Notes: generated by a model from the letters alone, not told the origin. DNA of 64,000 bases from Fen-1135 sp963705275 (GCA_963705275.1 OY970063.1:372001-436000); one strand, 5' to 3'; positions 7,490 to 16,894 are shown, counted from the first letter of the stretch. Program-made: numbers and translations.

Positions 7490-8337
7490 ATATACTAAAT
7501 ACCGAACTCCTGTCGAACAGGGAACAATTTCTATCTTTGATCGTGGAGAAGATGGGCAAGGCGCCCATCGACTTCAAGGAGAAGCTGAATTCCATCAACA
7601 AAAGCAAAGACGGGACGGAGCCCCATTCCGCGGCAGGGGTATTGCTCATCATTCACCATACCGGAAGCGAATTCATCTTTCAGCTCATCAAACGTTCGGC
7701 CAGGGTTGCACAGCCGGGCGACTTGAGCTGCCCAGGCGGCCTGCTGCACGGCATTCTGGACCCAGTTCTCTCGCCCTTGATCTCGACGGGTATGCTCCCT
7801 GTTCTTCATGGAGAGCCGCTGCGCCTTGCAAAGTCGAGAGACAGAGAGACCTTCAGGATCATCAAACTCTTTCTTGCCAATGCCGTGCGAGAATCATGGG
7901 AAGAGACGGGACTCAGTCCGTGGAACGTATCCTTCCTCGGCCCCCTTCCCTGCTATTCGCTGTTCCTCTTCAGGCGGACCATTTTCCCGCTCGTCGGTTT
8001 CGCAAAGAAGAGATGGAAGTTTTGTCCCAACGTCGAGGTCGAGAGCATAGTGGAGATTCCGCTTACGGCCTTTCTCAATGAAAGCAACTACGCGCTTTAC
8101 AACGTTGAGACTTCAAGTGAAGTAAAAACTGCAAGACAAAGGCCGAACGGATTCCCGTGTCTTGTCGCGCACGACAGTACAGGCAAGGAGGAGATACTGT
8201 GGGGAGCGACTTTTTACATCATCATGAATTTCATGAAGATCGTCTTCAACCTTGACACGCCTGACCCGGGTTCGAAGAGAGTGATAAACAGGACCCTCGG
8301 GCCCGACTACTTGACAGGTCATCCGGACAGGTATTAA
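7486..8337 (+). CDS. Nudix hydrolase with an insertion in the Nudix box
   Basis: 283 residues from the ATG at 7486, which forms an ATGA overlap with the upstream hydrolase; a start at 7468 is less likely. The Nudix box is recognisable as SCPGG...NAVRESWEETGL. The Gly-Gly part and the R-E-x2-E-E-x-G part are separated by roughly 40 residues more than the usual spacing, so a loop appears inserted inside the catalytic motif. The N-terminal HSAAGVLLIIHH and LSCPGG resemble CoA-pyrophosphatase-type (NudL) members, but the substrate cannot be assigned. The metal-binding EE pair is retained. Confidence 0.8.
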   Translation: MNILNTELLSNREQFLSLIVEKMGKAPIDFKEKLNSINKSKDGTEPHSAAGVLLIIHHTGSEFIFQLIKRSARVAQPGDLSCPGGLLHGILDPVLSPLISTGMLPVLHGEPLRLAKSRDRETFRIIKLFLANAVRESWEETGLSPWNVSFLGPLPCYSLFLFRRTIFPLVGFAKKRWKFCPNVEVESIVEIPLTAFLNESNYALYNVETSSEVKTARQRPNGFPCLVAHDSTGKEEILWGATFYIIMNFMKIVFNLDTPDPGSKRVINRTLGPDYLTGHPDRY

Positions 8338-8380
8338 TTTGTGTTGACAAGATTAAATCAAGCGATTACTTACGGATGCA

Positions 8381-9553
8381 ATGAAAAGCCGCAACCATGA
8401 TTCCATGATAACAAGAAGAGCATCGCAAATCCTTCCCTTCATCGTCATGGACGTCCTTGAGAAAGCCCAGGAGATGCAGAGGACAGGAGAAGATATCATT
8501 CATCTGGAAGTTGGCGAGCCCGACTTTGATACCCCGGAGTGCATCAGAGAGGCAGGTTGCAGGGCTATGAGAAGCGGGAAAACGCATTACACCCATAGCC
8601 TCGGCCTGCTGGAACTGCGAGAGGCGATATGCGATCATTACTTCGACAAATACAAAGTGTCAATCTCGCCCGATCAGGTTGTGGTAACTTCCGGCACTTC
8701 TCCCGCTATGCTGGTCCTCTTCGCTACGATATTGAACGCCGGGGACGAGATCATCATTTCTGACCCCCATTATGCTTGTTATCCCAATTTCATCAGGTTC
8801 TTCGAGGGCATCCCGGCAACCGTTAACGTTTATGAAGAAAATGGATTCCAATACACTTCTCACGCGATAAAAGAGAAGATGAACAGGTCTACCAAAGGAA
8901 TAATGATAAACTCACCCTCGAACCCTACAGGTAACCTTCTCAATCCGGCAACAATGGCCGAAATTGCAGCGCTAGGTGTTCCCGTTATCTCTGACGAAAT
9001 TTATCATGGTCTTGTCTACGGAGAAAAAGAGCATAGCATCCTTGAATTCACTGACAATGCCTTTGTATTCAACGGCTTTTCGAAGGCTTACGCCATGACC
9101 GGATGGCGGCTTGGCTATTTGATCGCCCCCAAATCCTATATCAGACCCATGCAGAAGTTGCTGCAGAACCTTTTCATATCCGCCAACTCCTTCGTTCAAT
9201 GGGCTGGTGTAACTGCCTTGCGCGAGGCAGGAGGCGAAGTCGAACGGATGCGACGCATCTACAATCAAAGAAGAAAGTTCTTAATCGAGCGACTTCGGGA
9301 AATGGGACTCGGTGTCAAAGTGGAACCCACAGGCGCCTTCTATGTCCTCGGAAACATAAAGTCATTGTCAAATGACTCGTACAAGATGGCCTTTGAGATT
9401 CTTGAAAAGGCCCGTGTCGGTGTCACCCCGGGCATTGATTTTGGCGCTAACTGCGAGGGGTATTTACGCTTTTCATACGCAAATTCTCTCCCAAACATCG
9501 AGGAAGGCATGAATCGTCTTGAAAAATATCTGAAGGAGACGTACGGCCATTGA
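8381..9553 (+). CDS. Class I/II PLP-dependent aminotransferase
   Basis: 390 residues, the usual length for the aspartate aminotransferase fold. Motifs seen are VGEPDFDTP, the N-P-T-G motif in INSPSNPTG, SDEIYHGLVY, the PLP lysine in NGFSKAYAMTGWRLGY and the C-terminal arginine region YLRFSYANS. Fold type I with an aromatic/aspartate/alanine-type substrate range is likely; the exact substrate is unknown. Its stop overlaps the TTG start of the HAD gene (TTGA). It is one of three aminotransferases in the window. Confidence 0.9.
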   Translation: MKSRNHDSMITRRASQILPFIVMDVLEKAQEMQRTGEDIIHLEVGEPDFDTPECIREAGCRAMRSGKTHYTHSLGLLELREAICDHYFDKYKVSISPDQVVVTSGTSPAMLVLFATILNAGDEIIISDPHYACYPNFIRFFEGIPATVNVYEENGFQYTSHAIKEKMNRSTKGIMINSPSNPTGNLLNPATMAEIAALGVPVISDEIYHGLVYGEKEHSILEFTDNAFVFNGFSKAYAMTGWRLGYLIAPKSYIRPMQKLLQNLFISANSFVQWAGVTALREAGGEVERMRRIYNQRRKFLIERLREMGLGVKVEPTGAFYVLGNIKSLSNDSYKMAFEILEKARVGVTPGIDFGANCEGYLRFSYANSLPNIEEGMNRLEKYLKETYGH

Positions 9554-10212
9554 AGGCGAAAGGTCCGATTCATGCGATCATATTTGACTTCGACGGCACA
9601 CTGGCAAAACTGAATATCGATTTTCCCCTCATGCGGCAGGCTGTTCTCGACCTTATAGGGGCCTATGCCATCCCCATGAATGGATTGAACAATCTGTACG
9701 TCCTGGAGATGATCAAGGCCGCTCAGAAATTAATTTCTGATATGCATCCAAGCAAAGAGAAAACCTTCGTAGAGCAGGCAATCGGACTCATTACAAAAAT
9801 CGAGACCGAAGCGGCAAAAAAGGGGGAACTCATAGACGGGACAAGAGAAATGCTGGCCGCGCTGAAAAAAAGCCAGATCAAGGTTGGGGTTGTGACCAGA
9901 AACTGTCGAGAAGCCGTAAATACCGTGTTTCCTGATATCTTCGACTATTGCAACGTCATCATAACAAGAGAAATGACCCGCAATGTTAAGCCCCACCCCG
10001 AACATCTGCTCCTCGCCCTCCAATCGCTTGGCGTTGCCCCGGAATCGTCATGTATGGTCGGGGATCATCCCATGGATATCAAAATCGGTAAGCACGCGGG
10101 CACCTTAACAATAGGCGTCCTCACCGGGTACTCAACATCCGATGAACTCACAAAGGCCGGAGCGGATATCATTATCGACAAGGCGGCAGATATCATTGCC
10201 GTCCTGCCTTAA
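9550..10212 (+). CDS. HAD-superfamily phosphatase (phosphoglycolate-phosphatase-like)
   Basis: 220 residues. The start is a TTG that overlaps the aminotransferase stop (TTGA), leaving HAIIFDFDGTLAKL immediately inside the protein. HAD motif I is DFDGT, motif II VVTRN, motif III the lysine in NVKPHPEH and motif IV GDHPMDIK. A helical cap between motifs I and II (residues about 20-90) marks subfamily IA, the group of phosphoglycolate phosphatase. The physiological substrate is not determinable. Coupling to the aminotransferase suggests a shared pathway or simple co-expression. Confidence 0.85.
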   Translation: MKAKGPIHAIIFDFDGTLAKLNIDFPLMRQAVLDLIGAYAIPMNGLNNLYVLEMIKAAQKLISDMHPSKEKTFVEQAIGLITKIETEAAKKGELIDGTREMLAALKKSQIKVGVVTRNCREAVNTVFPDIFDYCNVIITREMTRNVKPHPEHLLLALQSLGVAPESSCMVGDHPMDIKIGKHAGTLTIGVLTGYSTSDELTKAGADIIIDKAADIIAVLP

Positions 10213-10309
10213 GCATTTTTTCACCCGTCAGAGTGGCACTTCAATTTCGCCCAGCAATCAGAAGTTAAATGAAATATTCATGCACCTGGTGTTTTCCGGC
10301 ATTCTTTTC

Positions 10310-10339
10310 TTGACATAATCATGACTTATCGACTATTTT
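10310..10339 (+). promoter_or_regulatory. Candidate sigma70 promoter for the CoA-transferase operon
   Basis: TTGACA at 10310-10315, an 18-base spacer and TATTTT at 10334-10339. The -35 is perfect and the -10 matches at four of six positions. It lies about 65 bases before the proposed ATG at 10406. Confidence 0.5.
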
Positions 10340-10405
10340 TAAGCACCCAAAGAGTGACTTCTTTATGGAAGTCGGTCTTTATCCTGATTGTAAGGTTTGG
10401 CCTAT

Positions 10406-12331
10406 ATGACTGTCGCGAATAGTCAAAAGTTTCTGGAACCATGGAAAAAGATATATCCTGAAAAGTTTGCCGGTGAGAACGAGATATTCAGCCGTATCCG
10501 CCGTGGTCAACATATATTCGTCACATCGGGCTGCGGTGAACCGCAGTATCTCATTGCCGCTATGACAAAGTATGTGGAATCCCACCCCAAGGCATTTTTT
10601 GATGCGGAGATCATACAAATCTACTCTCTTGGAATAGCTCCCTACACGGATGAAAAATTCAAGAGCAATTTTCGCCATAATTCTTTCTTTATAGGCAACA
10701 ATACAAGGGATCCTGTGAATAAGGGGGCAGCCGACTATACCCCTATTTCTCTTTCAGATATCCCGGCTTTGATAACGGCTGGTATGGTGCAAATAGACAT
10801 TGCCCTTATACAAACATCATTGCCCGACGAGCATGGTTTTCTCAGCCTCGGGGTAAGCGTGGACGTGGTCAAGACGGCAACAGAAAAGGCCTCTTTGGTG
10901 ATTGCCCAGGTCAACTCTTACATGCCTCGTGCCCATGGAGACGGTTTTATCAATATCAAAGATGTGAACTTTATTGTACCCCATGATGCGCCGATCCTCG
11001 AAATCCAGAGATCATTTTCCGAAGAGAAGACGATGTCGCTGGACAGGATAGGATTTTATGTTTCGCGCCTTATCCAAGATGGTGACACGCTGCAGGTAGG
11101 ATATGGAAGCATTCCCAACGCGATTATGGCACATCTTTATAAGAAGAAAAATTTAGGCGTCCATACAGAGCTCCTTACGGAAGGTATCATAAGCTTAAGC
11201 CAGGCCGGCGTCATCGACAACTCGAAAAAGACCTTGAACCGGGGAAAGACGGTAGCCACTTTCTGCATGGCTAAGAAGGAAACCTACGATTATATTCATG
11301 ACAACCCCTCCATTGTCTTCAGAACTGTTGATTACACGAACAATCCCATGGTTATCGCCCGGAATGACAATATGGTCGCAATCAACAGCGCCCTTGAAAT
11401 AGACCTTACAGGACAGGCCACGTCGGAATCCATCGGCAGTATGTTCTACAGCGGCATTGGCGGTTTTCATGACTTCATGCGAGGAGCCCTGCTTGCAAGG
11501 AACGGAAAAACTGTCCTGGCGATGAAATCAACGGCGGCTGATGAATCAATATCCAGAATTGTACCGCAACTGAGTCCCCAGGCGGGCGTGACACTCAGTC
11601 GCGCAGACGTCCGCTATGTTGTTACCGAACATGGTATCGCCTACCTTCATGGGAAAAACATCCGCGAAAGAGCCATGTCGCTGATCTCAATTGCCCATCC
11701 AAAATTCCGCCCGTGGCTCATCGAAGAGGCGAAGAAGCGTGGACTGATTTATCAGGATCAGGCATACATACCCGGCGAGAGAGGCAAATACCCGGAAGCA
11801 CTGGAAACATACAGAACCACAAAGACAGGTTTACAGCTCTTCTTGAGATCTATAAAAATTACTGACGAACCTCTCCTCAAAGACTTTTTTTATTCCCTTT
11901 CCGATAGAAGTCTTCACCGCAGATTTATGTCATGGCGTACAGATATACCACATGAACGGTTACAGGATTTTGTTATCATCGACTATACAAAGGAGATTTC
12001 CATACTGGCAATCATCGGATCGCAGGAAAATGAAATGATCGTGGGATTAGGCCAGTACGGGATTGACGAAGCTACGCACTCTGCCGAAGTCGCCGTTGCC
12101 GTGAGGGATGACTATCAGAAAAGAGGCATTGGCACCGAGTTGCTATCGTATCTGGCCTATCTTGCTAAGAGGGAGGGTTTGCTCGGCTTTACGGCTGAAG
12201 TGCTTGTTGAAAATAATGCCATGCTGCAGGTCTTCGAGAAGGGCGGATTTGACATCACAAGACAAGTTGAAGCCGGCGTATATCATTTGAAAATGGCTTT
12301 CAAGATGCCTGAGACCGTACGCGAAATATAG
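10406..12331 (+). CDS. Acetyl-CoA hydrolase/transferase fused to a GNAT acetyltransferase domain
   Basis: About 641 residues. The ATG at 10406 is preferred over the TTG at 10397 because AAGG lies at 10392-10395. Residues 1-450 are a family I CoA-transferase related to acetyl-CoA hydrolase and 4-hydroxybutyrate CoA-transferase: RIRRGQHIFVTSGCGEP at the N-terminus, the catalytic glutamate region in INSALEIDLTGQ, and GSMFYSGIGG. Residues about 490-641 are a GNAT domain with the acetyl-CoA loop DDYQKRGIGTELL and NNAMLQVFEKGGF. Two-domain proteins of this kind are known in anaerobic proteobacteria; the GNAT part may acetylate a lysine of a CoA enzyme (inference). The DRTGG gene follows after about 210 bases. 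Confidence 0.88.
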   Translation: MTVANSQKFLEPWKKIYPEKFAGENEIFSRIRRGQHIFVTSGCGEPQYLIAAMTKYVESHPKAFFDAEIIQIYSLGIAPYTDEKFKSNFRHNSFFIGNNTRDPVNKGAADYTPISLSDIPALITAGMVQIDIALIQTSLPDEHGFLSLGVSVDVVKTATEKASLVIAQVNSYMPRAHGDGFINIKDVNFIVPHDAPILEIQRSFSEEKTMSLDRIGFYVSRLIQDGDTLQVGYGSIPNAIMAHLYKKKNLGVHTELLTEGIISLSQAGVIDNSKKTLNRGKTVATFCMAKKETYDYIHDNPSIVFRTVDYTNNPMVIARNDNMVAINSALEIDLTGQATSESIGSMFYSGIGGFHDFMRGALLARNGKTVLAMKSTAADESISRIVPQLSPQAGVTLSRADVRYVVTEHGIAYLHGKNIRERAMSLISIAHPKFRPWLIEEAKKRGLIYQDQAYIPGERGKYPEALETYRTTKTGLQLFLRSIKITDEPLLKDFFYSLSDRSLHRRFMSWRTDIPHERLQDFVIIDYTKEISILAIIGSQENEMIVGLGQYGIDEATHSAEVAVAVRDDYQKRGIGTELLSYLAYLAKREGLLGFTAEVLVENNAMLQVFEKGGFDITRQVEAGVYHLKMAFKMPETVREI

Positions 12332-12542
12332 CAAGCGCTTTGCTGAACTATGCATGGGTGGGAGACACACAGTGAAGCGTGAAGCATAAAATACTGGCGT
12401 GCCCCCTTCATGAACGATCTGCGCTATGAGTATGCGATGCTAAGCCGGAACCTGAGCTCGCGGATGGATGATGCACGTTTCGGATTCTCATAATGCCTTC
12501 AGCTCAATAGGTCTTTAATAAAATTTATATGAGGTGTGACAA

Positions 12543-13583
12543 ATGCACAGGCTCGTCATAACATCAATGCACCCCAATGCAGGTAAAACGAGTATTATCA
12601 TCGGTTTGGCAAAGGCTCTGAATAAGAAAATAGGCTATATCAAACCATTCGGTGACAGGCTGCTCTATCGTAAGAAGAGGCTGTGGGATTACGATTCCGC
12701 GCTCATCAACAACATCTTCGCCCTCGGAGAGGACCCCGCGGAGATGAGTATCGGATTTGATCACTCCCGGCTCTTGTATATATTTGATAAGGAAACCGTC
12801 ACGCAAAAAGTCCGGAAGTTACAGGAAAGTGTCGCCAAGGATATTGACATCCTCTTTGTTGAAGGCGGGAAAGAACTCTCATACGGGGTCTCTGTTTACC
12901 TCGATGCCCTAGCCATCGCAAAATCATTAAGCGGGGAGCTCGTCATAGTAATCAGTGGAAAGGAAGATACCGTTATCGACGATATTAGCTTTCTGAAAAA
13001 TTATATCAATCTGGGCGAAGTCAAGCTTAAGGGAATTATCATCAACAAGGTGCCCAACCTGGATGATTTCGTAAATATCCACCTTCCCAAGATAAAATTG
13101 TTGAATATCAATATACTCGGGACAATCCCTTATTATGAGGAGCTGCCGCGATTTACAGTAAATTTTTTGGCAGATCGCCTATTCGCAAAGATCGTTACAG
13201 GCGAATCTTTTCTTAATCGCCCGGTCAAGAGCATCATCATAGGCTCCATGTCCGCCAGTGCTGCCATAAAAAGTCCTGTATTTCATGAAGAGAAAAAAGT
13301 CGTGATCACAAGCGGTGACCGCCATGACATGATTGCCGCCGCTCTGGAAGGCGACACTGCAGCTGTCATACTCACCTGCAATATCGAGCCGACTCCGGAG
13401 CTCATCACAAAGGCAGCGGAGCGTAAAATTCCTCTGCTCCTTGTGTCACCGGATACATATCAGATTGCAAAGCAGATAGATTCAATGGAGCCGCTGCTTC
13501 AGAAGGATGACACAGACAAGATACTTCTCCTCGAACAAATGATCAAGAAACATATCAACATGCAGGAGTTCCAAGGATCATAG
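12543..13583 (+). CDS. P-loop/DRTGG protein resembling the N-terminal region of phosphotransacetylase
   Basis: 346 residues; GAGGTG six bases before the ATG supports the start. The N-terminal domain is a dethiobiotin-synthetase-like P-loop ATPase (MHPNAGKTSIIIGLA; IDILFVEGGKELSYG; KLKGIIINKVP). The C-terminal domain (about 220-335) is DRTGG-like (VVITSGDRHDMIAAALEG). The same pair forms the N-terminal regulatory part of long phosphotransacetylases, but the catalytic Pta domain is missing, so the protein is likely regulatory or an adaptor. Location just after an acetyl-CoA hydrolase/transferase-GNAT fusion fits a role in acetyl-CoA balance (inference). Confidence 0.8.
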   Translation: MHRLVITSMHPNAGKTSIIIGLAKALNKKIGYIKPFGDRLLYRKKRLWDYDSALINNIFALGEDPAEMSIGFDHSRLLYIFDKETVTQKVRKLQESVAKDIDILFVEGGKELSYGVSVYLDALAIAKSLSGELVIVISGKEDTVIDDISFLKNYINLGEVKLKGIIINKVPNLDDFVNIHLPKIKLLNINILGTIPYYEELPRFTVNFLADRLFAKIVTGESFLNRPVKSIIIGSMSASAAIKSPVFHEEKKVVITSGDRHDMIAAALEGDTAAVILTCNIEPTPELITKAAERKIPLLLVSPDTYQIAKQIDSMEPLLQKDDTDKILLLEQMIKKHINMQEFQGS

Positions 13584-13593
13584 GACCGCCGCT

Positions 13594-14955
13594 ATGATCA
13601 ATCCTGAGGTTTTTAGAGAGTATGACGTCCGCGGCATTGTTGACAGAGACTTGGACGTTGACTTCGTCTACAATCTCGGCAGATCCATAGGAACATACTC
13701 CATCCCCCTGGGAGTCAAGACCATGACTCTGGGCATGGATTGCCGTCTCAGCTCCCCCAGTTACCATGAAGCTATAAGAAGAGGTCTCAATTCTACGGGA
13801 ATTGATGTAATCGATATCGGTCTCTGCGCAACTCCCCTTCTTTACTTTGCCATAAGGCATTACAATGCCGATGGCGGCGTGATGATTACGGGGAGCCATA
13901 ATCCCTCCGATTATAACGGCTTCAAAATATGTGTGGGACCTGACACCATCTACGGCCATGACATTCAAGAACTAAGAAAGATAATGGAATGCGGCAAATA
14001 CATTTCCGGAGACGGGGCCTTTCGCTTTGCAGACATTTCACGGCACTATGAAGATTATTTGTATGGTAATGTTAAAATAAGAGAAGGCTTCAACATCGTC
14101 GTGGATGGCGGAAACGGTGTAGCCGGACTCTTTGCCCTCCCCCTGTTCAGACGCTTTGGCTGTAATGTAACGGATATTTACTGCGATCCCGATGGCCGCT
14201 TCCCGAACCATTTCCCCGATCCAACGATTCCTGAGAATCTGAGCGAATTGATCTCCCTGGTTAAAGAGAAAAAGGCGGACATAGGCATCGCTTACGACGG
14301 CGATGCAGATAGGATAGGTGTAGTGACAGACAAAGGCGATATCCTCTGGGGAGATGAGCTCCTTTTGCTTTTTTCCAGATTTGTGCTTAAGACGTCACCC
14401 GGTGCAGCTATTATAGGCGAAGTCAAATGCTCGCAAAAGCTCTATGATGATATCGAAAAGCGTGGCGGCAGACCGATCATGTGGAAGGCCGGCCACTCAT
14501 TGATTAAGAGTAAAATGAAGGAAGAAAAAGCTCCGCTGGCCGGTGAAATGAGCGGTCACCTCTTTTTTGCCGATAGATATTTCGGATATGACGACGCCAT
14601 CTACGCCTCTGTAAGGCTGCTGGAGATCTTATCTACTACAGGACAAAGTATCAGCGAGATTCTCTCCGACGTCCCCCGGACATTCACTACTCCGGAAATC
14701 AGGGTAGACTGTCCTGACGACCTCAAATTCAGAGTAGTTCATGAAGTCAAAGAGTATTTCCGGAAAGACCATAGGATTATAGATGTCGACGGAGTGCGCA
14801 TCCCTTTCGGAGATGGATGGGGCCTTGTACGTTCATCCAATACCCAGCCCGTATTGGTCCTTCGATTTGAGGCCCTAACGGAGGAACGCCTGCAAGCAAT
14901 AAGGAAAACTGTGGAAACAGTCCTTCACGACATTATGAAAAAGCACGAGCAGTAA
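13594..14955 (+). CDS. Phosphomannomutase/phosphoglucomutase
   Basis: 453 residues, the size of AlgC-type enzymes. The phosphoserine loop is TGSHNPSDYNGFK, the metal loop DGDADRIG, the sugar-binding loop GEMSGH and the phosphate-binding loop RSSNTQPVLVLRFEA. FREYDVRG near the N-terminus is the family opening. It interconverts 1- and 6-phosphates of mannose or glucose for polysaccharide or LPS precursors. AGGA eight bases before the ATG supports the start. It starts 11 bases after the DRTGG gene and so shares its transcript. Its stop abuts the stop of the convergent MFS gene with no spacer. Confidence 0.92.
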   Translation: MINPEVFREYDVRGIVDRDLDVDFVYNLGRSIGTYSIPLGVKTMTLGMDCRLSSPSYHEAIRRGLNSTGIDVIDIGLCATPLLYFAIRHYNADGGVMITGSHNPSDYNGFKICVGPDTIYGHDIQELRKIMECGKYISGDGAFRFADISRHYEDYLYGNVKIREGFNIVVDGGNGVAGLFALPLFRRFGCNVTDIYCDPDGRFPNHFPDPTIPENLSELISLVKEKKADIGIAYDGDADRIGVVTDKGDILWGDELLLLFSRFVLKTSPGAAIIGEVKCSQKLYDDIEKRGGRPIMWKAGHSLIKSKMKEEKAPLAGEMSGHLFFADRYFGYDDAIYASVRLLEILSTTGQSISEILSDVPRTFTTPEIRVDCPDDLKFRVVHEVKEYFRKDHRIIDVDGVRIPFGDGWGLVRSSNTQPVLVLRFEALTEERLQAIRKTVETVLHDIMKKHEQ

Positions 14956-16197
14956 TCACCTGCCTTGCCTTTGACCCGCGTCATCCCCGCTTTGATAACC
15001 ACAAAAAAAACAGAACATGGCCGCTGCGACCAGCGCCACGGGCGTTATGAGAAGGGCATTCTTGAGCCCCCAGTGGTCGGACAGCCATCCCAGCACGGCA
15101 GGCGAGACGGCATCTCCCAGGGCATGTATAATGAAGATATTGACGGCAAAGGCCCGCGCGCGAATAGCTGGAGCCGTAACATTGACTATTATGGTATTGA
15201 GGGGACCCGTATTTAGGAATAAGAAGAACTCTGCAAAAAACATTGCCGCAAGACACGTACTGACTGAAGAAGTGACCAAGGCATAGACTGCTAACGGTGC
15301 TCCGACAACAAAGCCCCAACCTGATACCAGAAGATAGCCCTTGTCCATCTTCTTCTGCATAAAGTCGCCCAGCCAGCCGCCTACAAGCGTACCGGTTATA
15401 CCTGCGAGTACTGTAATGCTTCCAAAATAGGTATTTGCATGAGCCAGATCGAGCTTGTGGATGCGGTAAAGAAAAGTGGGAACCCACTGCGCCAGGCCCC
15501 CCATGGCAAAAGTCATGGCAGTCATGGCCAGGGTATTAATGATATAGGGACGATTGGAAAATAAAGATAGATAGTCCTTCCTCTCCGGCAATGATGCAAC
15601 AGAAGCCTTTTCCTCGGTCGCGCCCCGTTCGGGTTCGCGAAGGAGCCACACAGGAATAGCGAGAAGCATACCGGGGAGGCCTACCATGAGGAAGGCTGCC
15701 TGCCAGCCAAATTTTGCTCCGAGTATTCCACCCAGGAGATAGCCAAGCGCACTGCCTACCGGAATGGCGAGATAAAAATATGAAAGTATTCTCCCTCGTT
15801 TTTCTTTCGCAAAATAATCGGCGAGGAGTACTGGCGATACAGTACCAAAACTCGCTTCGCCGATCCCAACCGATATGCGAGCCGAAAGAAGAGAACGGTA
15901 GCTGGAAGCGAAGCCGGAAAGTGAGGTGGCGACACTCCAAACAACCAGACCGGCAGAAGCAATTCTCACACGGTTCATGCGATCTCCCAGCCAACCCAGA
16001 GCCGGCGCCGATGTCATATAACAAATCATGAAGGCGCTGCCCAGAAAGCCAAGCGATGTATCTGTCAGTGTGAACGCTTCTTTAATAAGCGGAAATACGG
16101 CATATATGATTTGCCTGTCGACATAATTCAAGAGGTTTGCCACAAGGAGCAGGGAAAGGGCGTAATAGCTGTATCTGGACTGCAATGAAGATTTCAT
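14956..16197 (-). CDS. Spinster-like MFS transporter
   Basis: About 413 residues from the ATG at 16197. A longer frame to 16362 adds 55 mostly non-membrane residues that do not fit the family. The start opens directly before helix 1 (SYYALSLLLVANLLNYVDRQ). LNYVDR is characteristic of the Spns/spinster branch, and GWLGDRMNRVRI is the MFS loop 2-3 signature. About twelve hydrophobic helices are visible. The substrate is unknown; bacterial members are assigned to organic-anion or lipid-like substrates on weak grounds. It is convergent with the phosphohexomutase gene, with stops directly abutting. No clear ribosome-binding site is seen at either candidate start. Confidence 0.82.
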   Translation of the reverse strand: MKSSLQSRYSYYALSLLLVANLLNYVDRQIIYAVFPLIKEAFTLTDTSLGFLGSAFMICYMTSAPALGWLGDRMNRVRIASAGLVVWSVATSLSGFASSYRSLLSARISVGIGEASFGTVSPVLLADYFAKEKRGRILSYFYLAIPVGSALGYLLGGILGAKFGWQAAFLMVGLPGMLLAIPVWLLREPERGATEEKASVASLPERKDYLSLFSNRPYIINTLAMTAMTFAMGGLAQWVPTFLYRIHKLDLAHANTYFGSITVLAGITGTLVGGWLGDFMQKKMDKGYLLVSGWGFVVGAPLAVYALVTSSVSTCLAAMFFAEFFLFLNTGPLNTIIVNVTAPAIRARAFAVNIFIIHALGDAVSPAVLGWLSDHWGLKNALLITPVALVAAAMFCFFCGYQSGDDAGQRQGR

Positions 16198-16669
16198 TAC
16201 AAAATAAGAAGTTAAGATGAGTTCTCGTGAATGTGGTCTTAGCATGTGAATCGACAAAATGCAATTTGTGTTACTGCGCTCAAGATATTCCACAATCGCG
16301 CAAATGCGGGTAAGACCTTTGCCGCAGCGAGAAGTTCTCCCTCCCGAGCTTATAGTCATCATCCATATACATTTAATATGGGACTAGGCGGTCGCGGTAA
16401 CAGCGTTGCCTCAAACAAAATCCCCTGACATTAGATTGGCAAAACAAATCAGAAAAATGATTATGTACGTTTTTACCTACAGATATACGTACAAAAAATT
16501 ATAAAGAATGAACTTTGACTTGTTCTTATATGAACTGATACGAAATTAGGTAATTCCATTTCGTTCTTAGAGATTATTGCAGTTGAGGCAGTCTATTTTA
16601 TATCCTTTGATAGGCTGCGAAACATCAGAACCGCGAAACACCACACTATATGAGAAAGGAATACGGGAA
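16198..16669. other. Divergent intergenic region between MFS and zinc-protein genes
   Basis: About 470 AT-rich bases. The part next to the MFS gene can be read as an N-terminal extension of it but shows no family similarity. The only structure I can support is the inverted repeat at 16464-16493. A loose TTGACT with a weak -10 follows it, facing the zinc-protein gene. Confidence 0.4.
16464..16493. promoter_or_regulatory. Inverted repeat, possible operator
   Basis: TGTACGT at 16464-16470 and ACGTACA at 16487-16493 are perfect inverted seven-base arms separated by 16 bases. Neither strand has a T run after it, so it is not an intrinsic terminator. Arm centres are 23 bases apart, about two helical turns, as for some dimeric repressors. 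It lies upstream of both divergent genes. Confidence 0.35.
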
Positions 16670-16894
16670 ATGGGTACAAGCAGAAAGAATAACAACTGGA
16701 TTCCGAACAAGCAAAAATTAACACCCTGTGTATGCCCCAGGTGCACGGTTAAACACAAGAAGATGATTTTCTGGACCGGAAATATTCCAGCAAGGAAATT
16801 TTGTCCATCCTGCGAGCAGATTGCGGAACGCGATTATACTCTGGAGCCATATTCTTTTGGCTATATGGACAAAGATGAATTATTGTCTTATTGA
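16670..16894 (+). CDS. Small zinc-ribbon-like protein
   Basis: 74 residues from the ATG at 16670, supported by AGAAAGGA at 16653-16660. A longer frame from 16577 lacks any start signal. Two Cys pairs, CVCPRC and FCPSC, are separated by about 20 residues that include a conserved-looking WTGNIPARKF, which suggests one zinc-binding knuckle pair. No catalytic domain or membrane segment is present. I do not recognise the family. Its isolation between non-coding stretches suggests a stand-alone small regulatory or RNA/DNA-binding protein. Confidence 0.6.
   Translation: MGTSRKNNNWIPNKQKLTPCVCPRCTVKHKKMIFWTGNIPARKFCPSCEQIAERDYTLEPYSFGYMDKDELLSY

Noticed and set aside
16198..16362. 55-residue N-terminal extension of the MFS transporter
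   Set aside because: The extension lacks similarity to the family and the ATG at 16197 lies directly before helix 1.
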